From NCBI GenBank assembly GCA_019744815.1, contig JAIEUA010000001.1, forward strand, positions 186,001 to 250,000: DNA of 64,000 nucleotides, in the 5' to 3' direction. Source of the DNA: Phycisphaerales bacterium. Its GTDB lineage: Bacteria; Planctomycetota; Phycisphaerae; Phycisphaerales; UBA1924. This document shows, piece after piece, positions 16,792 to 25,604 of this stretch. A model generated the notes under the pieces. That model was not told the origin of the DNA and did not search any database. It saw nothing but the letters and a program-made list of their open reading frames with translations. The position numbers were made by a program, and so were the translations under genes. Within the stretch, counting starts at the first letter, position 1, and every line of letters begins with the position of its first letter.

Positions 16792-17733
16792 TTAGCTGAA
16801 CCACGCGTACTCGTACCTCTGACCGCGGTCTTTGATTGCATCAAAGCCGCGCCGCGTTGCCCAGATCGAGACACGGGCGAGCAGCTTGGCGCGGAGGATG
16901 GGAGCTTCCGGCAGCGTGACAACCAGATGATCCGACATTTCGCTCTCGAAGTCCTGCACGATCTTCATCACGGTCACTCGCTCAGCGCCGTCCGCGTAGA
17001 TCGCTTCGATCAGGGCGCGTGATTCATCGGACGACCGACAGTCACCGATAATCCGGGAAGTCCCCGACGAGGCGCTCAGCCACGTTCGTGCCTCAGCCGC
17101 ATCAGGAGACGACAAGAGGTCCATGCACCACCGATCCGCAACCGCAGCCTGCTCGCGTTGGGCCTTGCTCACCGGTCGCTTGCGGCAGATCTTCTTCGCG
17201 AGTTTCTCGATCGCCTCGCGATCCTCGAAGAAAACGGGCTCAGCGACCCCTTGAGCTTCCATGGCTGAGAGTTCTTCGAACCGCTTTCTGCTGCACCGGC
17301 GCCCGTTGAAGAAGTACTGGCGGGAGATGACCTTCTTCCCGTCCGCCGACTTGCATACCAACGGACCGTGCAACTGCTCGTTGCGCCACGAGCTTTCGAC
17401 CGTGCTTCCGAGCCATCCCCTTGCTTGCGTCTTCTTCCCTGTCCCGCGCACCATGGTGTACGACTCAATAGGGTTGCCATCGGCGTCCCAACTGCGCGTT
17501 GTTCCATCCTCCATGCCGTCTACGAACGTGGCTTCGTGCTTCAACACCCCGTTGTCGTGCCAGTGTCGGACGACGCCCTGAGGCTTGGCTTCGTCGAAAT
17601 GCGCCTCGTAGATCAACTGCCCCCGCTCGTTCCACGATCGACAGTGCCCGTGCAGCTTCCCATTCTGGAAAAACTGCTCGTGACGGAGTTGCCCGTTCGA
17701 GTGATAGGTGCGCTGGACCGAGGGAAGACCCAT
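16792..17733 (-). CDS. MORN-variant (YwqK-like) repeat protein
   Basis: 313 residues. The N-terminal 130 residues hold four to five repeats of about 22 residues such as YHSNGQLRHEQFFQNGKLHG and WHDNGVLKHEATFVDGMEDG, the MORN-variant type that databases often label toxin-antitoxin YwqK antitoxin. The C-terminal half (ELSAMEAQG to WFS) has no motif I recognise. There is no signal peptide and no partner toxin next door, so the antitoxin label is not supported here. TATGCT lies nine bases upstream of the ATG. The flanks on both sides are repeats. Confidence 0.75.
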   Translation of the reverse strand: MGLPSVQRTYHSNGQLRHEQFFQNGKLHGHCRSWNERGQLIYEAHFDEAKPQGVVRHWHDNGVLKHEATFVDGMEDGTTRSWDADGNPIESYTMVRGTGKKTQARGWLGSTVESSWRNEQLHGPLVCKSADGKKVISRQYFFNGRRCSRKRFEELSAMEAQGVAEPVFFEDREAIEKLAKKICRKRPVSKAQREQAAVADRWCMDLLSSPDAAEARTWLSASSGTSRIIGDCRSSDESRALIEAIYADGAERVTVMKIVQDFESEMSDHLVVTLPEAPILRAKLLARVSIWATRRGFDAIKDRGQRYEYAWFS

Positions 17734-17742
17734 ACCCCGTAG

Positions 17743-17748
17743 AGCATA
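17743..17748 (-). promoter_or_regulatory. -10-like TATGCT close to the MORN-protein start
   Basis: TATGCT then CTACGGGGT then ATG on the minus strand, a nine-base gap without SD. Confidence 0.4.
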
Positions 17749-17811
17749 CCGGCGTCCATCGAAGCGATGAACCGAAGAGTCCCCACGGCGTCCGCACAGC
17801 TCGGCAACGGT

Positions 17812-17915
17812 GGTGCCATCAGTACGCCGGCCTTGAAACGCGACTGATGTGACAAGGCTTAGGCACCAACCAGCCGCGTCAGTCGCCTAGGTCCGAGCGG
17901 CCGCGGACTGGTGGC
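17812..17915. repeat. Palindromic doublet, family B, copy 2 (diverged)
   Basis: Begins GGTGCCATCAGTACGCCGGC and ends GGTCCGAGCGGCCGCGGACTGGTGGC. The right arm lacks the terminal ACC and the interior differs strongly from copies 1 and 4. Confidence 0.65.
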
Positions 17916-17952
17916 GATGAGCGAGGAAGTGAACTCCCCACGACCGTCTCGT

Positions 17953-17958
17953 TACACT
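17953..17958 (+). promoter_or_regulatory. -10-like TACACT six bases before a GTG start
   Basis: GTTACACTCAGCGCGTG: TACACT, six bases, GTG of the small membrane protein. No SD. Confidence 0.5.
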
Positions 17959-17964
17959 CAGCGC

Positions 17965-18576
17965 GTGAACGATCGCGAAGCCGAAGACCGACCGTACACG
18001 CCGCGGCTGATGAGCCGATGGCTGGTCGTCGTCGTGTCGTTGGCGCTCCTGACGATCTTTCTGTGGCCGTACGTCTTCATTGTCGTGATGTCGATACGAC
18101 ATCTGGCCAGCGAGCGCGTCGACGTCTATCGAGGCTGGACCGATGCGGCGTACTTGGCAGATTGTCTGGAGAACTTCCATGAAGAACGCGCTCGGGCCGC
18201 GGCGAGCTTCCTCGCTTGGGACATCATCGAGAAGGCGCCGGTCGAGACACAGCGTCGCATCATCCGGGCATGGATCGATCGCGGCGATGGAGGAACCGGA
18301 AACGCCGTGGTACTGGGGTTTCGATACACCTATCGCGCCGGTCCGGCGTCGCAGGCAATGCTCCTCGACGAGTGCGTCCGGGGATTGCTCGCGACCGATG
18401 CTGACCGCGTTCGCCTCGCGGGGTGGATCTGTCGAGCTTTCTCCAAAGCCCCGGCGGAGCAAACCGGCTTTCCCGAGATTGAATTAGAGGTCTGCGGACC
18501 ACAGCCGCTCAACGACCGAGGCATCAACGAAATGGTCGTGTATCTGATCGAATGGCGATCACACGTCTCACCGTGA
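17965..18576 (+). CDS. Small single-pass membrane protein, unknown function
   Basis: 203 residues from the GTG at 17965 (the ORF track start 17911 is inside the repeat). One clear membrane segment near the N-terminus (WLVVVVSLALLTIFLWPYVFIVVMS), then a charged, probably extracytoplasmic domain with about two cysteines and no motif I know. The start is supported by a TACACT hexamer six bases upstream. It is enclosed by two family-B palindromic elements. Confidence 0.65.
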   Translation: MNDREAEDRPYTPRLMSRWLVVVVSLALLTIFLWPYVFIVVMSIRHLASERVDVYRGWTDAAYLADCLENFHEERARAAASFLAWDIIEKAPVETQRRIIRAWIDRGDGGTGNAVVLGFRYTYRAGPASQAMLLDECVRGLLATDADRVRLAGWICRAFSKAPAEQTGFPEIELEVCGPQPLNDRGINEMVVYLIEWRSHVSP

Positions 18577-18617
18577 TGGCAGATGACTTCAATGCTCACT
18601 TGCGCTGGCGTCCGACG

Positions 18618-18710
18618 GATGTGCCGCGCGACTGATGCGGCGAGGCTTCGACGCGAGTGTTCCAGACCCACCAGTCGCGCGGCTCCGAGCCGCCGCGGAC
18701 TGGTGGCACC
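18618..18710. repeat. Palindromic doublet, family B, copy 3 (5'-shortened)
   Basis: GATGTGCCGCGCGACTGATG to CCGCGGACTGGTGGCACC. It lacks the CATCAGTCCGCCGG segment of the left hairpin, while the right hairpin is nearly identical to copy 1. Confidence 0.7.
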
Positions 18711-18786
18711 AAAACACTTCCGCCGCCGACCGCCCCCACCAATTCCGGACGCCCACCTCTCCAGACTCCCCGCGAAAGAATCCTGG

Positions 18787-19563
18787 ATGCAAGCCCTCAA
18801 GCGATTCACCGAGTCCGCGCCCTTCTCCGCCTTCGTCTTCGCCACCATCGTCCTCAACGGCGTCCTCGTCGGCTGGCAGACCTACGACAACGCCCCGTGG
18901 GTCGCGCTCCTGCTCACCATCTGCCTCTGGATCTTCGTCGTCGAGCTCGCGCTCAAGCTCGTCGCGGCAATCGGCACCCGCACCACCCGAGCGTTCCTCT
19001 CCGACGGCTGGAACCTCTTCGACATCGCCATCGTCGCCGGCAGCTTCCTGCCCGACGCCGGTCCCCTCGCCGCCATCGCCCGTGTGATCCGCGTCCTCCG
19101 CGTCTTCCGCCTGGTCCGCAGCATCCCCGAACTCCGCCTCATCGTCACCGTCCTGCTCCGCAGCGTCGTGAGCATGAAGTACATCACGCTCCTGGCGTTC
19201 ATCATCCTCTACATCTACGGCGTCATCGGCGTCAAGCTCTTCGGGGCCCACCTCCCCGAGTACGCCACCCTCCACGAGGCCTTCTTCACCCTCTTCCGCG
19301 TCCTCACCGGCGACAACTGGACCGACCTCCGCTACGCCGCCAAGGACCAGCCCTGGCAGTGGAAGAGCACCTTCTACCACGTCTCGTGGATCGTCGTCAG
19401 CACCTTCCTCTTGATCAACCTCATCGTGGGCGCGGTGCTGAACAACTACCAGGAAGTGCAGGAGGCCGAGCGGAACAAGAACTCCAAGCTCGACGCCAGC
19501 GACACCCGCCTCAAAGAGCTCGCCGAAGAGATGCACACGATCCTCAAAGCCCGCCGCGGCTAG
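18787..19563 (+). CDS. Voltage-gated cation channel (bacterial Nav/Cav-like ion transporter)
   Basis: 258 residues from the ATG at 18787 (upstream codons lie in a repeat). One six-helix ion-transport domain: S1 about FSAFVFATIVLNGVLVG, S3 GWNLFDIAIVAGSFLPD, an arginine-rich S4 (RVIRVLRVFRLVRSIPELR), S5 YITLLAFIILYIYGVIGVKLFG, pore loop FFTLFRVLTGDNWTD and S6 STFLLINLIVGAVLNNYQEV. A C-terminal coiled coil follows (DTRLKELAEEMHTIL), as in tetrameric NaChBac-type channels. The filter TGDNWTD aligns with TLESWSM of NavAb and TLDDWSD of its calcium-selective variant. It is not a potassium channel, as there is no GYG. Confidence 0.88.
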   Translation: MQALKRFTESAPFSAFVFATIVLNGVLVGWQTYDNAPWVALLLTICLWIFVVELALKLVAAIGTRTTRAFLSDGWNLFDIAIVAGSFLPDAGPLAAIARVIRVLRVFRLVRSIPELRLIVTVLLRSVVSMKYITLLAFIILYIYGVIGVKLFGAHLPEYATLHEAFFTLFRVLTGDNWTDLRYAAKDQPWQWKSTFYHVSWIVVSTFLLINLIVGAVLNNYQEVQEAERNKNSKLDASDTRLKELAEEMHTILKARRG

Positions 19564-19595
19564 CTTCACCAACCCGCGCCCGTTCCAACACGACC

Positions 19596-19708
19596 GGTGC
19601 CATCAGTCCGCCGGCTCGGCGGCGCGACTGATGCGGCATGGAGACGGTCGCGGATCGTTCCAGACGCACCAATCGCGCGGCTCCGAGCAGAGGCGGACTG
19701 GTGGCACC
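19596..19708. repeat. Palindromic doublet, family B, copy 4
   Basis: 113 bp, GGTGCCATCAGTCCGCCGGC to GGCGGACTGGTGGCACC. Left hairpin identical to copy 1 over about 38 bases. It lies between the convergent channel and Tat-protein genes. Confidence 0.8.
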
Positions 19709-19716
19709 GAACGCTC

Positions 19717-20373
19717 TCACTTCACCCGCGTCCACTCCATCACCCAGTTCTCTTCCCACGTCTTCCCATCATCCCACGACACCGCCTGCCACCAGCGGCA
19801 CGAGTTCGGCGTGATCTGATCCCACACGCCCTTCACCTTGATCGGCTTGTCGCCGTCCATGTCGTCGGCGCCGAACGTGCCGACGCCGTTCTCAAAGCCG
19901 CCGGTCTGACCGGGCGTGGTCAAGACGCCGCTCTTGGCGTTCACCCAGAAGTCGTTCCACACTTTGTTCTCGACGTCGAGCAGGCGCAGGCCCATGCCCG
20001 AGAAGCCGCGGCTGGGAATGCGGAGTTCTTCCACGCTGCCAACACCAGCGAGAATCGTGAAGCACGTCGCCTCGCCCTCGAACTCGTCCCATTCCTTCGT
20101 GGCCGCACTCGGGCCGGGGGTCTTCAGGCGCCGGTGCTTGATCTTCCACTCGCCCGCGAGGAAATCGAACTCGCCGGGCTTGCCGGCGCCTTGTTTCACA
20201 ACGGCGGGTGAAGCTGCTTCGGGCTGAACTTGGTCGTTGGCGGTACTGGTGCTCACGTGTTTCTCCTGTGCGAGTGCGACGAGTGCGGCGAGCCCGGGCG
20301 TGGCGACGAGCACGCACGCACCGACCCCGGTCTTGAGCACGTCTCGCCGCGCGATCGCTTGCTGGTCGTTCAT
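19717..20373 (-). CDS. Tat-exported protein of DUF1579-like type
   Basis: 218 residues from the ATG at 20373, preceded by GGAG. The N-terminus carries a twin-arginine signal: ARRDVLKTGVGACVLVATPG, then an AxA-like region. The mature part opens with GEFDFLAGEWKIKHRRLKTPG, a lipocalin/DUF1579-like beginning seen in many secreted proteins of unknown role, and ends WWQAVSWDDGKTWEENWVMEWTRVK. Four tryptophans in the last 30 residues fit a beta-barrel closing strand. The substrate is unknown. The DUF assignment is from memory of the motif and is only moderately sure. Confidence 0.72.
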   Translation of the reverse strand: MNDQQAIARRDVLKTGVGACVLVATPGLAALVALAQEKHVSTSTANDQVQPEAASPAVVKQGAGKPGEFDFLAGEWKIKHRRLKTPGPSAATKEWDEFEGEATCFTILAGVGSVEELRIPSRGFSGMGLRLLDVENKVWNDFWVNAKSGVLTTPGQTGGFENGVGTFGADDMDGDKPIKVKGVWDQITPNSCRWWQAVSWDDGKTWEENWVMEWTRVK

Positions 20374-21137
20374 GATGCATCTCCGTTTCGTGCGTGGGAT
20401 CGCGCTTCGATCCGCGACTATGGACAGCCGATCGCCGCAACGGTTCCATGTTTCGCGAAGATTCCAGCGCGACTCGACACACGGCTCATCCGGCTCTCGA
20501 TCGTGACGTAAACGCGACGAACAGTCTTCGGCGCGACGCGCGCACCACACGCGTCGATGGAGTTCATGGTGCTCCACACGCCATCAACTTTCCCTTTTAT
20601 TCAAGAGTGATCCGAATCGCGACACGCTCGCCGTCGATTCGACGGAAGACCAGCCCGTCACGCGAACCGCGTCCCATTCCTCCGACGTTTCTTCGGACGG
20701 AGTTCAACGCAACCGGCCTGCGGCACCGCCAGAGGCGTCGCGCGCCCCCGCGCGCGACGATTCGTCGGCGAAGCAACGCCCGACCGGTTCCAGCCGCTCG
20801 GCGCCGGCGGAGGGATGACGAATCGTCGCCCCGACCCGCGTGCTCCATGGGCGCTCGAACGCATCGCTCGCCGCTCGGCTTCTCGGGTGGGTGGGCGCGC
20901 GGATCGGTGCCGAAGCAAGCTCGTCGGGCAGGAAGTCCCGGCCCCGCTGCCGCACCGCACGACCGCGCCGAGCAACGGGACCGATCGGCTTCGCCCATCG
21001 GCCACAACGAACGATCGCTCGATTCCACTTTGTTTCTGCAAACATCCCTAGCACGCGGACACCCCAGCAGGACGCCCCGTAATGAGTGAACAAACAGCAA
21101 TTTTTTCACTATTTGAACCCTCTTCCCCTCCGGACTC
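20374..21137. other. Gene-free stretch
   Basis: About 760 bases with no gene I can support. The overlapping ORFs on both strands are Arg/Ala/Pro-rich shadows without domains. Near 21085-21120 the base composition falls sharply (CAGCAATTTTTTCACTATTT), the most AT-rich spot of the window, just upstream of the likely promoter at 21138. Confidence 0.55.
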
Positions 21138-21165
21138 TTGAACGGACCAGCGCACGCGGTAGGCT
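21138..21165 (+). promoter_or_regulatory. Sigma-70-like promoter of the NxxGxxAF protein gene
   Basis: TTGAAC, 16-bp spacer, TAGGCT, followed by a leader of about 75 bases and GGGAG eight bases before the ATG at 21249. An AT-rich tract lies just upstream. Confidence 0.55.
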
Positions 21166-21248
21166 CTTCCCATCGCCCTGCTGAGCCCCGCGACCGCGCC
21201 GGCGGCCTGCACAGCGGCGAGCTTGGGTGTCCATAGGGAGTGCAGAGA

Positions 21249-22559
21249 ATGTCGATTCGTTCCGTTTCGCGTCCGTCCACCGGTCTATTCGGCGCCATCG
21301 CCGTCGCCGCCCTCGCCGGCTCCGCCGCCGCCGCCAGCCACACCTCCATCGCCGTGCAAGGAGCCGCCGCCCCCGGAGGCGGCATCTTCGGTGCCTTCAG
21401 CGGCCCACCCTCCGTCAACAAGAACGGCGAGGTCGCCTTCCTCGGCTCCTTCGTCGGCGGCGCCACCAGCGCGGTCTTCCGCGGCAACGGCTCCTCGTCC
21501 TCGCTCGTCGCCACCATCGGCGCCACCACCCCGCTGGGCGGAACCTAAAGCGCTTCGGGCTTCGCCTCCGTCGCCATCGCCGACTCCGGCGACGTCGTGT
21601 TCGTTGGCAGCACCACCGGCGGCAGCGCGGCCCAGGCCATCTTCCGCCACAACGCCGGCTCCACCTCCGCCCTCTTCGCCCGCGGCGCCGCCGCCCCCGG
21701 CACCGGCGGCACCCTCCAGAACTTCTCCAACGTCGCCGTCAACGCCAGCGGCAACGTCGCCTTCATCGCGACCGTCAACGGCGGCACATCCAGCGGCGCC
21801 ATCTACAAGTCCGGCCCCGGCGCCACCCTCTCACCCGTGGCCCTCGCCGGCACGGCCGCCCCCGGCGGCGAAACCTACAACGGCTTCTCCGCTCAGCCCA
21901 GCTTCAACAAGTTCGGGCACACGCTCTTTCAGGCCAACATGCTCGGCGGAACGTCCCGCATCTTCCGCTCCGACGCCGGCGGCACCAGCCTCGTCTTCTC
22001 CGATTCGACCAGCTTCCCGACCTTCGGCAACGCCTCCTCCTTCGGCAACGCCGTCATCAACGACGCCGGCACCATCGCCGTCAACGCCAGCTTCGCCGCC
22101 GGCAGCGCCAACTTCGTCGTCCGCGGCTCCACCATCACCACACTCGCCGCCACCGGCGGCACCATCGACGGCCTCGGCGGCGTCACCATCGCCTCCGTCT
22201 CCTCGCCGCTGCTCAACAACTTCGGCGTCGCCGTCTTCCGCGTCACGCTCGCGGGCGCCGGCGTCACCACCACCAACGACACCGCCTACGTCTTCGGCAC
22301 CCAGGCCGACAACCTCAAGGTCCTCGTCCGCGAAGGCGACACCATCAACATCGGAGGCATCATGCAGACCCTCACCGGCAACCTCTCCAGCATCAACCTC
22401 GCCCTCTCCGACGGCGGCGTCTCCTGGCGCGCCACCTACGCCACCGGCTCCGCCATCATGTACTCCACCGACCCCGGCCTGCTCGTCCCCGGCCCCGGCA
22501 TCGCTCTCGGCGGCATCGCGTTCGGGCTCATCACCGCCGCTCGTCGCCGCCGGGCCTGA
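21249..22559 (+). pseudogene. PEP-CTERM-like secreted NxxGxxAF-repeat protein, interrupted by one in-frame TAA
   Basis: The ORFs at 21240-21548 and 21597-22559 are in the same frame, separated only by TAA at 21546-21548. Read through, the 436-codon frame has a signal peptide (LFGAIAVAALAGSAAAA), six or so repeats of about 60 residues with NKNGEVAF, ADSGDVVF, NASGNVAF, NKFGHTLF and NDAGTIAV, and a C-terminal sorting tail (VPGPGIALGGIAFGLITAARRRRA). Sister repeats read GGETYNGF where this one reads GGT*SASGF, so the lost codon was probably Tyr (TAC or TAT). Codon use stays normal downstream, so the stop is recent, a sequencing error, or read through. The start follows GGGAG. Confidence 0.8.
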
Positions 22560-22765
22560 CCTTGCCCTCCGTTTCTCTCTGCCAATGAACAACCCGCGCC
22601 CGCCCGGTTGTTCTGCTTTCCCGCGATCGGCGAGCCCGCCGCTTCGCCGTTCAACCCACGCGGGCGAACGAAAGACGACTGATCGCGGTGGCCTTGGCGC
22701 GGGTGGGCGGGTGATGTTGCATCAGCCCATGCTTGGACCCAAACGCCTGAAGCCGTGGGGATCCG

Positions 22766-23935
22766 ATGAGCAAGGATGCACACTTCTCCAGCGAGTTTGA
22801 AGCCGCCGAGATGCACCGCCGCTCTCACCATGAGCAGTGGAAGGAGCGGCTGGCGTCGTTCGCGTTGGCGATCGTGATCGGGATGGGGCTGGTCGCCTTC
22901 TACAACTGGCGGCGGGTGATCCCGGACCAGTTGGCCCTCGGAGCAGCGGTCCAGGTGAAGCCGGCCTTCTGGAACGGGATGCCGGTGAACGGGCGCAGGG
23001 TGGACGATTATCCGGAGGTCTTTCCCCCGAAGAGATACAAGCCCGGGGATGACCTCTGGGTCTGGCTGGGCAACTCGCAGATGCACAGCATCAACCAGTT
23101 GCAGGAGCACGACGAGGTGGCGGTGGCCCACGCCAGCCGCATCATGAACTTCCCGGTCTTCGGGCTGTCGATCCCCAACGCCAGCCTGCGTGAGAACCTC
23201 GCGGTGACGGGGTGGGCGTTCAGCAAGGCGAAACCCCAGTGGGTGATCGTGCCGGTGGTCTTCTACATGTTCCGGATGTACGACCTCCGCACCGGCTTCC
23301 ACGAGATCTACGACGACGCGGCCAAGAAGTCCCTCGCCGCGACCTCGATTGGCGCCGACATGGCCAAGGAGATCGAAAAGCTCGGCAGCGAGGAGAATCG
23401 CGACGCCCAGGGGACGTCGCGCCTGGGGTTCTCGCTGCAGACCTGGTCCGAGGAGAAGCTGAGCGCCCTGGTCAGCTCGCACTCGCAGGTCTGGCGGGAT
23501 CGCGACCAGGCCTACGCCGCGGTCATGAACGACCTGTACACCTCGCGCCACTGGTTCATGGGCATCCGCTCCGACACCAAGCGTCCGATGATCCCGGCCC
23601 GCCTTGAGGCGAACATGCAGGCGCTGTCGGCGCTCATCGATCTGGCCAAGAAGAATGGCGCTCGGGTGCTGGTGTATGTCGCCCCGATCCGCTGGGACGT
23701 CGAGCCGCCCTACATGCTCGACCAGTACTTCTCGTGGAAGAAGGACCTCGAAGCGGCGTGCGCCCGAGACGGCGCGTCGTTCGTCGATCTCGACCGGCTG
23801 ATCCCCGACAACCTCTGGGGGACGGTGTCGGACCAGGTCGACTTCATGCACTTCCAGGGCAAGGGACACGAGATCCTGGCCAACCGCGTCACCCAGGAGA
23901 TCCGCAAGATCGAGGCCTCGGGCCAGGCCGAGTAA
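22766..23935 (+). CDS. SGNH-fold membrane-anchored protein (AlgJ/AlgX/DltD-like)
   Basis: 389 residues. A charged cytoplasmic N-terminus leads into one membrane anchor (LASFALAIVIGMGLVAFYNW), then an extracytoplasmic SGNH-like domain. WVWLGNSQMHSINQL looks like the GDS-type block with the nucleophile Ser, VIVPVVFYMFRMYDLR is a central strand, and VDFMHFQGKGHEILANRV holds the closing Asp/His. Such proteins accept acyl groups from an MBOAT protein and transfer them to an exported polysaccharide or teichoic-type polymer. The MBOAT gene follows after 55 bp, which supports this reading; the polymer is unknown. Confidence 0.82.
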   Translation: MSKDAHFSSEFEAAEMHRRSHHEQWKERLASFALAIVIGMGLVAFYNWRRVIPDQLALGAAVQVKPAFWNGMPVNGRRVDDYPEVFPPKRYKPGDDLWVWLGNSQMHSINQLQEHDEVAVAHASRIMNFPVFGLSIPNASLRENLAVTGWAFSKAKPQWVIVPVVFYMFRMYDLRTGFHEIYDDAAKKSLAATSIGADMAKEIEKLGSEENRDAQGTSRLGFSLQTWSEEKLSALVSSHSQVWRDRDQAYAAVMNDLYTSRHWFMGIRSDTKRPMIPARLEANMQALSALIDLAKKNGARVLVYVAPIRWDVEPPYMLDQYFSWKKDLEAACARDGASFVDLDRLIPDNLWGTVSDQVDFMHFQGKGHEILANRVTQEIRKIEASGQAE

Positions 23936-23990
23936 AGCCCGCGTCACGAACTCACGTCACGAACCTGCGGCACGCGACGGAATCGCAACG

Positions 23991-25454
23991 ATGCTCTTCA
24001 ACTCTCTGACCTTTCTGATCTTCTCGGTCCTGATGGTGCCGCCCGCGGTCTTCGGACCGGCTTGGATGCGCAAGGCCATCCTGTTCTTCGGCGGGATCAT
24101 CTTCTACGCGTTCTGGCGCATCGACTTCACGTTCCTGGTGCTCTTCACCGCGTTCGTCGATTGGTACGGCGGGCTGCGGATCTATCACGCCCAATCCGCG
24201 AAGGCGAAGAAGGTCTGGCTGGTCCTCAGCCTCACGATGAACCTGGTCGTCTTGGGGTTCTTCAAGTACTTCTATTTCGCCCTGGGCACCACCCAGAGCA
24301 TCGTCGCGCTGTTCGGGGGCACCTTCGAGCTCGACCTGCCCTTCAAGATCATCCTCCCGCTGGGCATCAGCTTCTACACCTTCCATTCGCTCAGCTACGT
24401 CTTCGACATGTACCGCGGGATCGTGCCGCCGATCAAGTACTACACCCAGTTCATCACCTATGTGATGTTCTGGACCCAATTGGTCGCCGGCCCGATCCTC
24501 CGCGCCCACGAGATCGTGCCCCAGCTCGAGAACTACAAACGCCCGACCAAGGGAGAGGCGGTCTACGCGATCGAGGAGATCCTGCAAGGGTTCTTCAAGA
24601 AGGTCGTGCTCGCCGACCAGATCGCGCCCATGGTCGACGCCGGCTACGCCATGCCGGTGGACACGCTGGGAACCCTCGACGTCTGGGTGCTCGCCTTCGC
24701 GTTCGGGTTCCAGATCTACTTTGACTTCTCGGGATACTCGTCGATCGCGCTGGGCTCCGCACGGCTCATGGGTTTCCAGTTCCCGCCCAACTTCAACTGG
24801 CCCTATCTCGCGACCTCGCCCCGCGAGTTCTGGAGACGCTGGCACATCTCCCTCTCAACCTGGATCCGCGACTACCTGTACTTGCCGCTGCAGGGGGCCA
24901 CGTTCAACAAGCGCAGCCGCGTCGGGCTGGCGGACGCCAAATCCGATCAGCCCGAGACCGAGACCAGGCGCACGATCGCCCTGTTCCTCACCTGGTTCAT
25001 CATGGGCCTGTGGCACGGCGCCAACTGGACGTTCGCCGTCTGGGGCATCTGGCACGCGGCGTTCGTCTGGCTCCACCGGGTCACCGAGCCGATCCGTGTC
25101 CGGTTCCCGATGATGGTCCGCATCGTCGGCGGCTTCGTGCTGACGCTGATGATCGAGATGCTCGCCTGGGTCTTCTTCCGCGCCGCGACCCTCACCGACG
25201 CCTTCACCATGGTCTACCGCGCCCTGAACCCCGCCTATCTGGGCGTGCGGTCGCTCCGAGAAACCGCCTACCTGCACGTGTTCAGCTACATGGCAGGCTT
25301 CCTCATCGTGGCTGCCGCGTGGCGTATCAACAAGATGCCCCAGCTCCCACGCCCCGTCCGCTTCGCGACGCTCGCCTGCTCCCACGGCGTGATGTTCTTC
25401 TTCGTCTTCCTGCTGCTCCGCCAGGCCAAGTCGTTCATCTACTTCCAGTTCTAA
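23991..25454 (+). CDS. MBOAT O-acyltransferase (AlgI/DltB-like)
   Basis: 487 residues with about eleven membrane segments. It starts MLFNSLTFLIFSVLMVPPAVF, has FGGIIFYAFWRIDFTFLVLF, PLGISFYTFHSLSYVFDMYRG, FPPNFNWPYLATSPREFWRRWHISLS, and the invariant catalytic His in FIMGLWHGANWTFAVWGIWHA. These are the canonical blocks of the AlgI branch of membrane-bound O-acyltransferases, which move an acyl group (usually acetyl) across the membrane. It acts with the SGNH gene immediately upstream. Confidence 0.95.
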   Translation: MLFNSLTFLIFSVLMVPPAVFGPAWMRKAILFFGGIIFYAFWRIDFTFLVLFTAFVDWYGGLRIYHAQSAKAKKVWLVLSLTMNLVVLGFFKYFYFALGTTQSIVALFGGTFELDLPFKIILPLGISFYTFHSLSYVFDMYRGIVPPIKYYTQFITYVMFWTQLVAGPILRAHEIVPQLENYKRPTKGEAVYAIEEILQGFFKKVVLADQIAPMVDAGYAMPVDTLGTLDVWVLAFAFGFQIYFDFSGYSSIALGSARLMGFQFPPNFNWPYLATSPREFWRRWHISLSTWIRDYLYLPLQGATFNKRSRVGLADAKSDQPETETRRTIALFLTWFIMGLWHGANWTFAVWGIWHAAFVWLHRVTEPIRVRFPMMVRIVGGFVLTLMIEMLAWVFFRAATLTDAFTMVYRALNPAYLGVRSLRETAYLHVFSYMAGFLIVAAAWRINKMPQLPRPVRFATLACSHGVMFFFVFLLLRQAKSFIYFQF

Positions 25455-25518
25455 ACGACCGGCTTCCGAGGCTCAGGTCTTCCGGGCGACCGAGCATCCG
25501 GGGCGATAGCACAGCCGT

Positions 25519-25538
25519 CCCGCCGACGCGTCGGCGGG
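25519..25538. terminator. Perfect 20-bp palindrome between convergent genes
   Basis: CCCGCCGACG/CGTCGGCGGG with no loop spacer and no T-run, placed between the MBOAT and cyclophilin stops. It could be a bidirectional terminator without a U tract. Confidence 0.4.
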
Positions 25539-25604
25539 TTCGCCTCGCGGACCGGATCTCCGCGCCACCTCTGCGAGTCCACGCGAGAACGGCCCAGTCC
25601 GCCC

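Noticed and set aside
16792-17733. Toxin-antitoxin system because of YwqK-like repeats
   Set aside because: No toxin gene is adjacent; the repeats are MORN-variant and the label is only a common database annotation.
20597-21529. Minus ORF of 310 residues upstream of the PEP-CTERM gene
   Set aside because: Runs over the promoter and the signal-peptide region of the plus-strand gene, without domains and with an atypical composition.
21223-22800. Plus ORF of 525 residues over the broken PEP-CTERM gene
   Set aside because: Ser/Pro/Ala-only composition in another frame; the true frame has NxxGxxAF repeats and the sorting tail.
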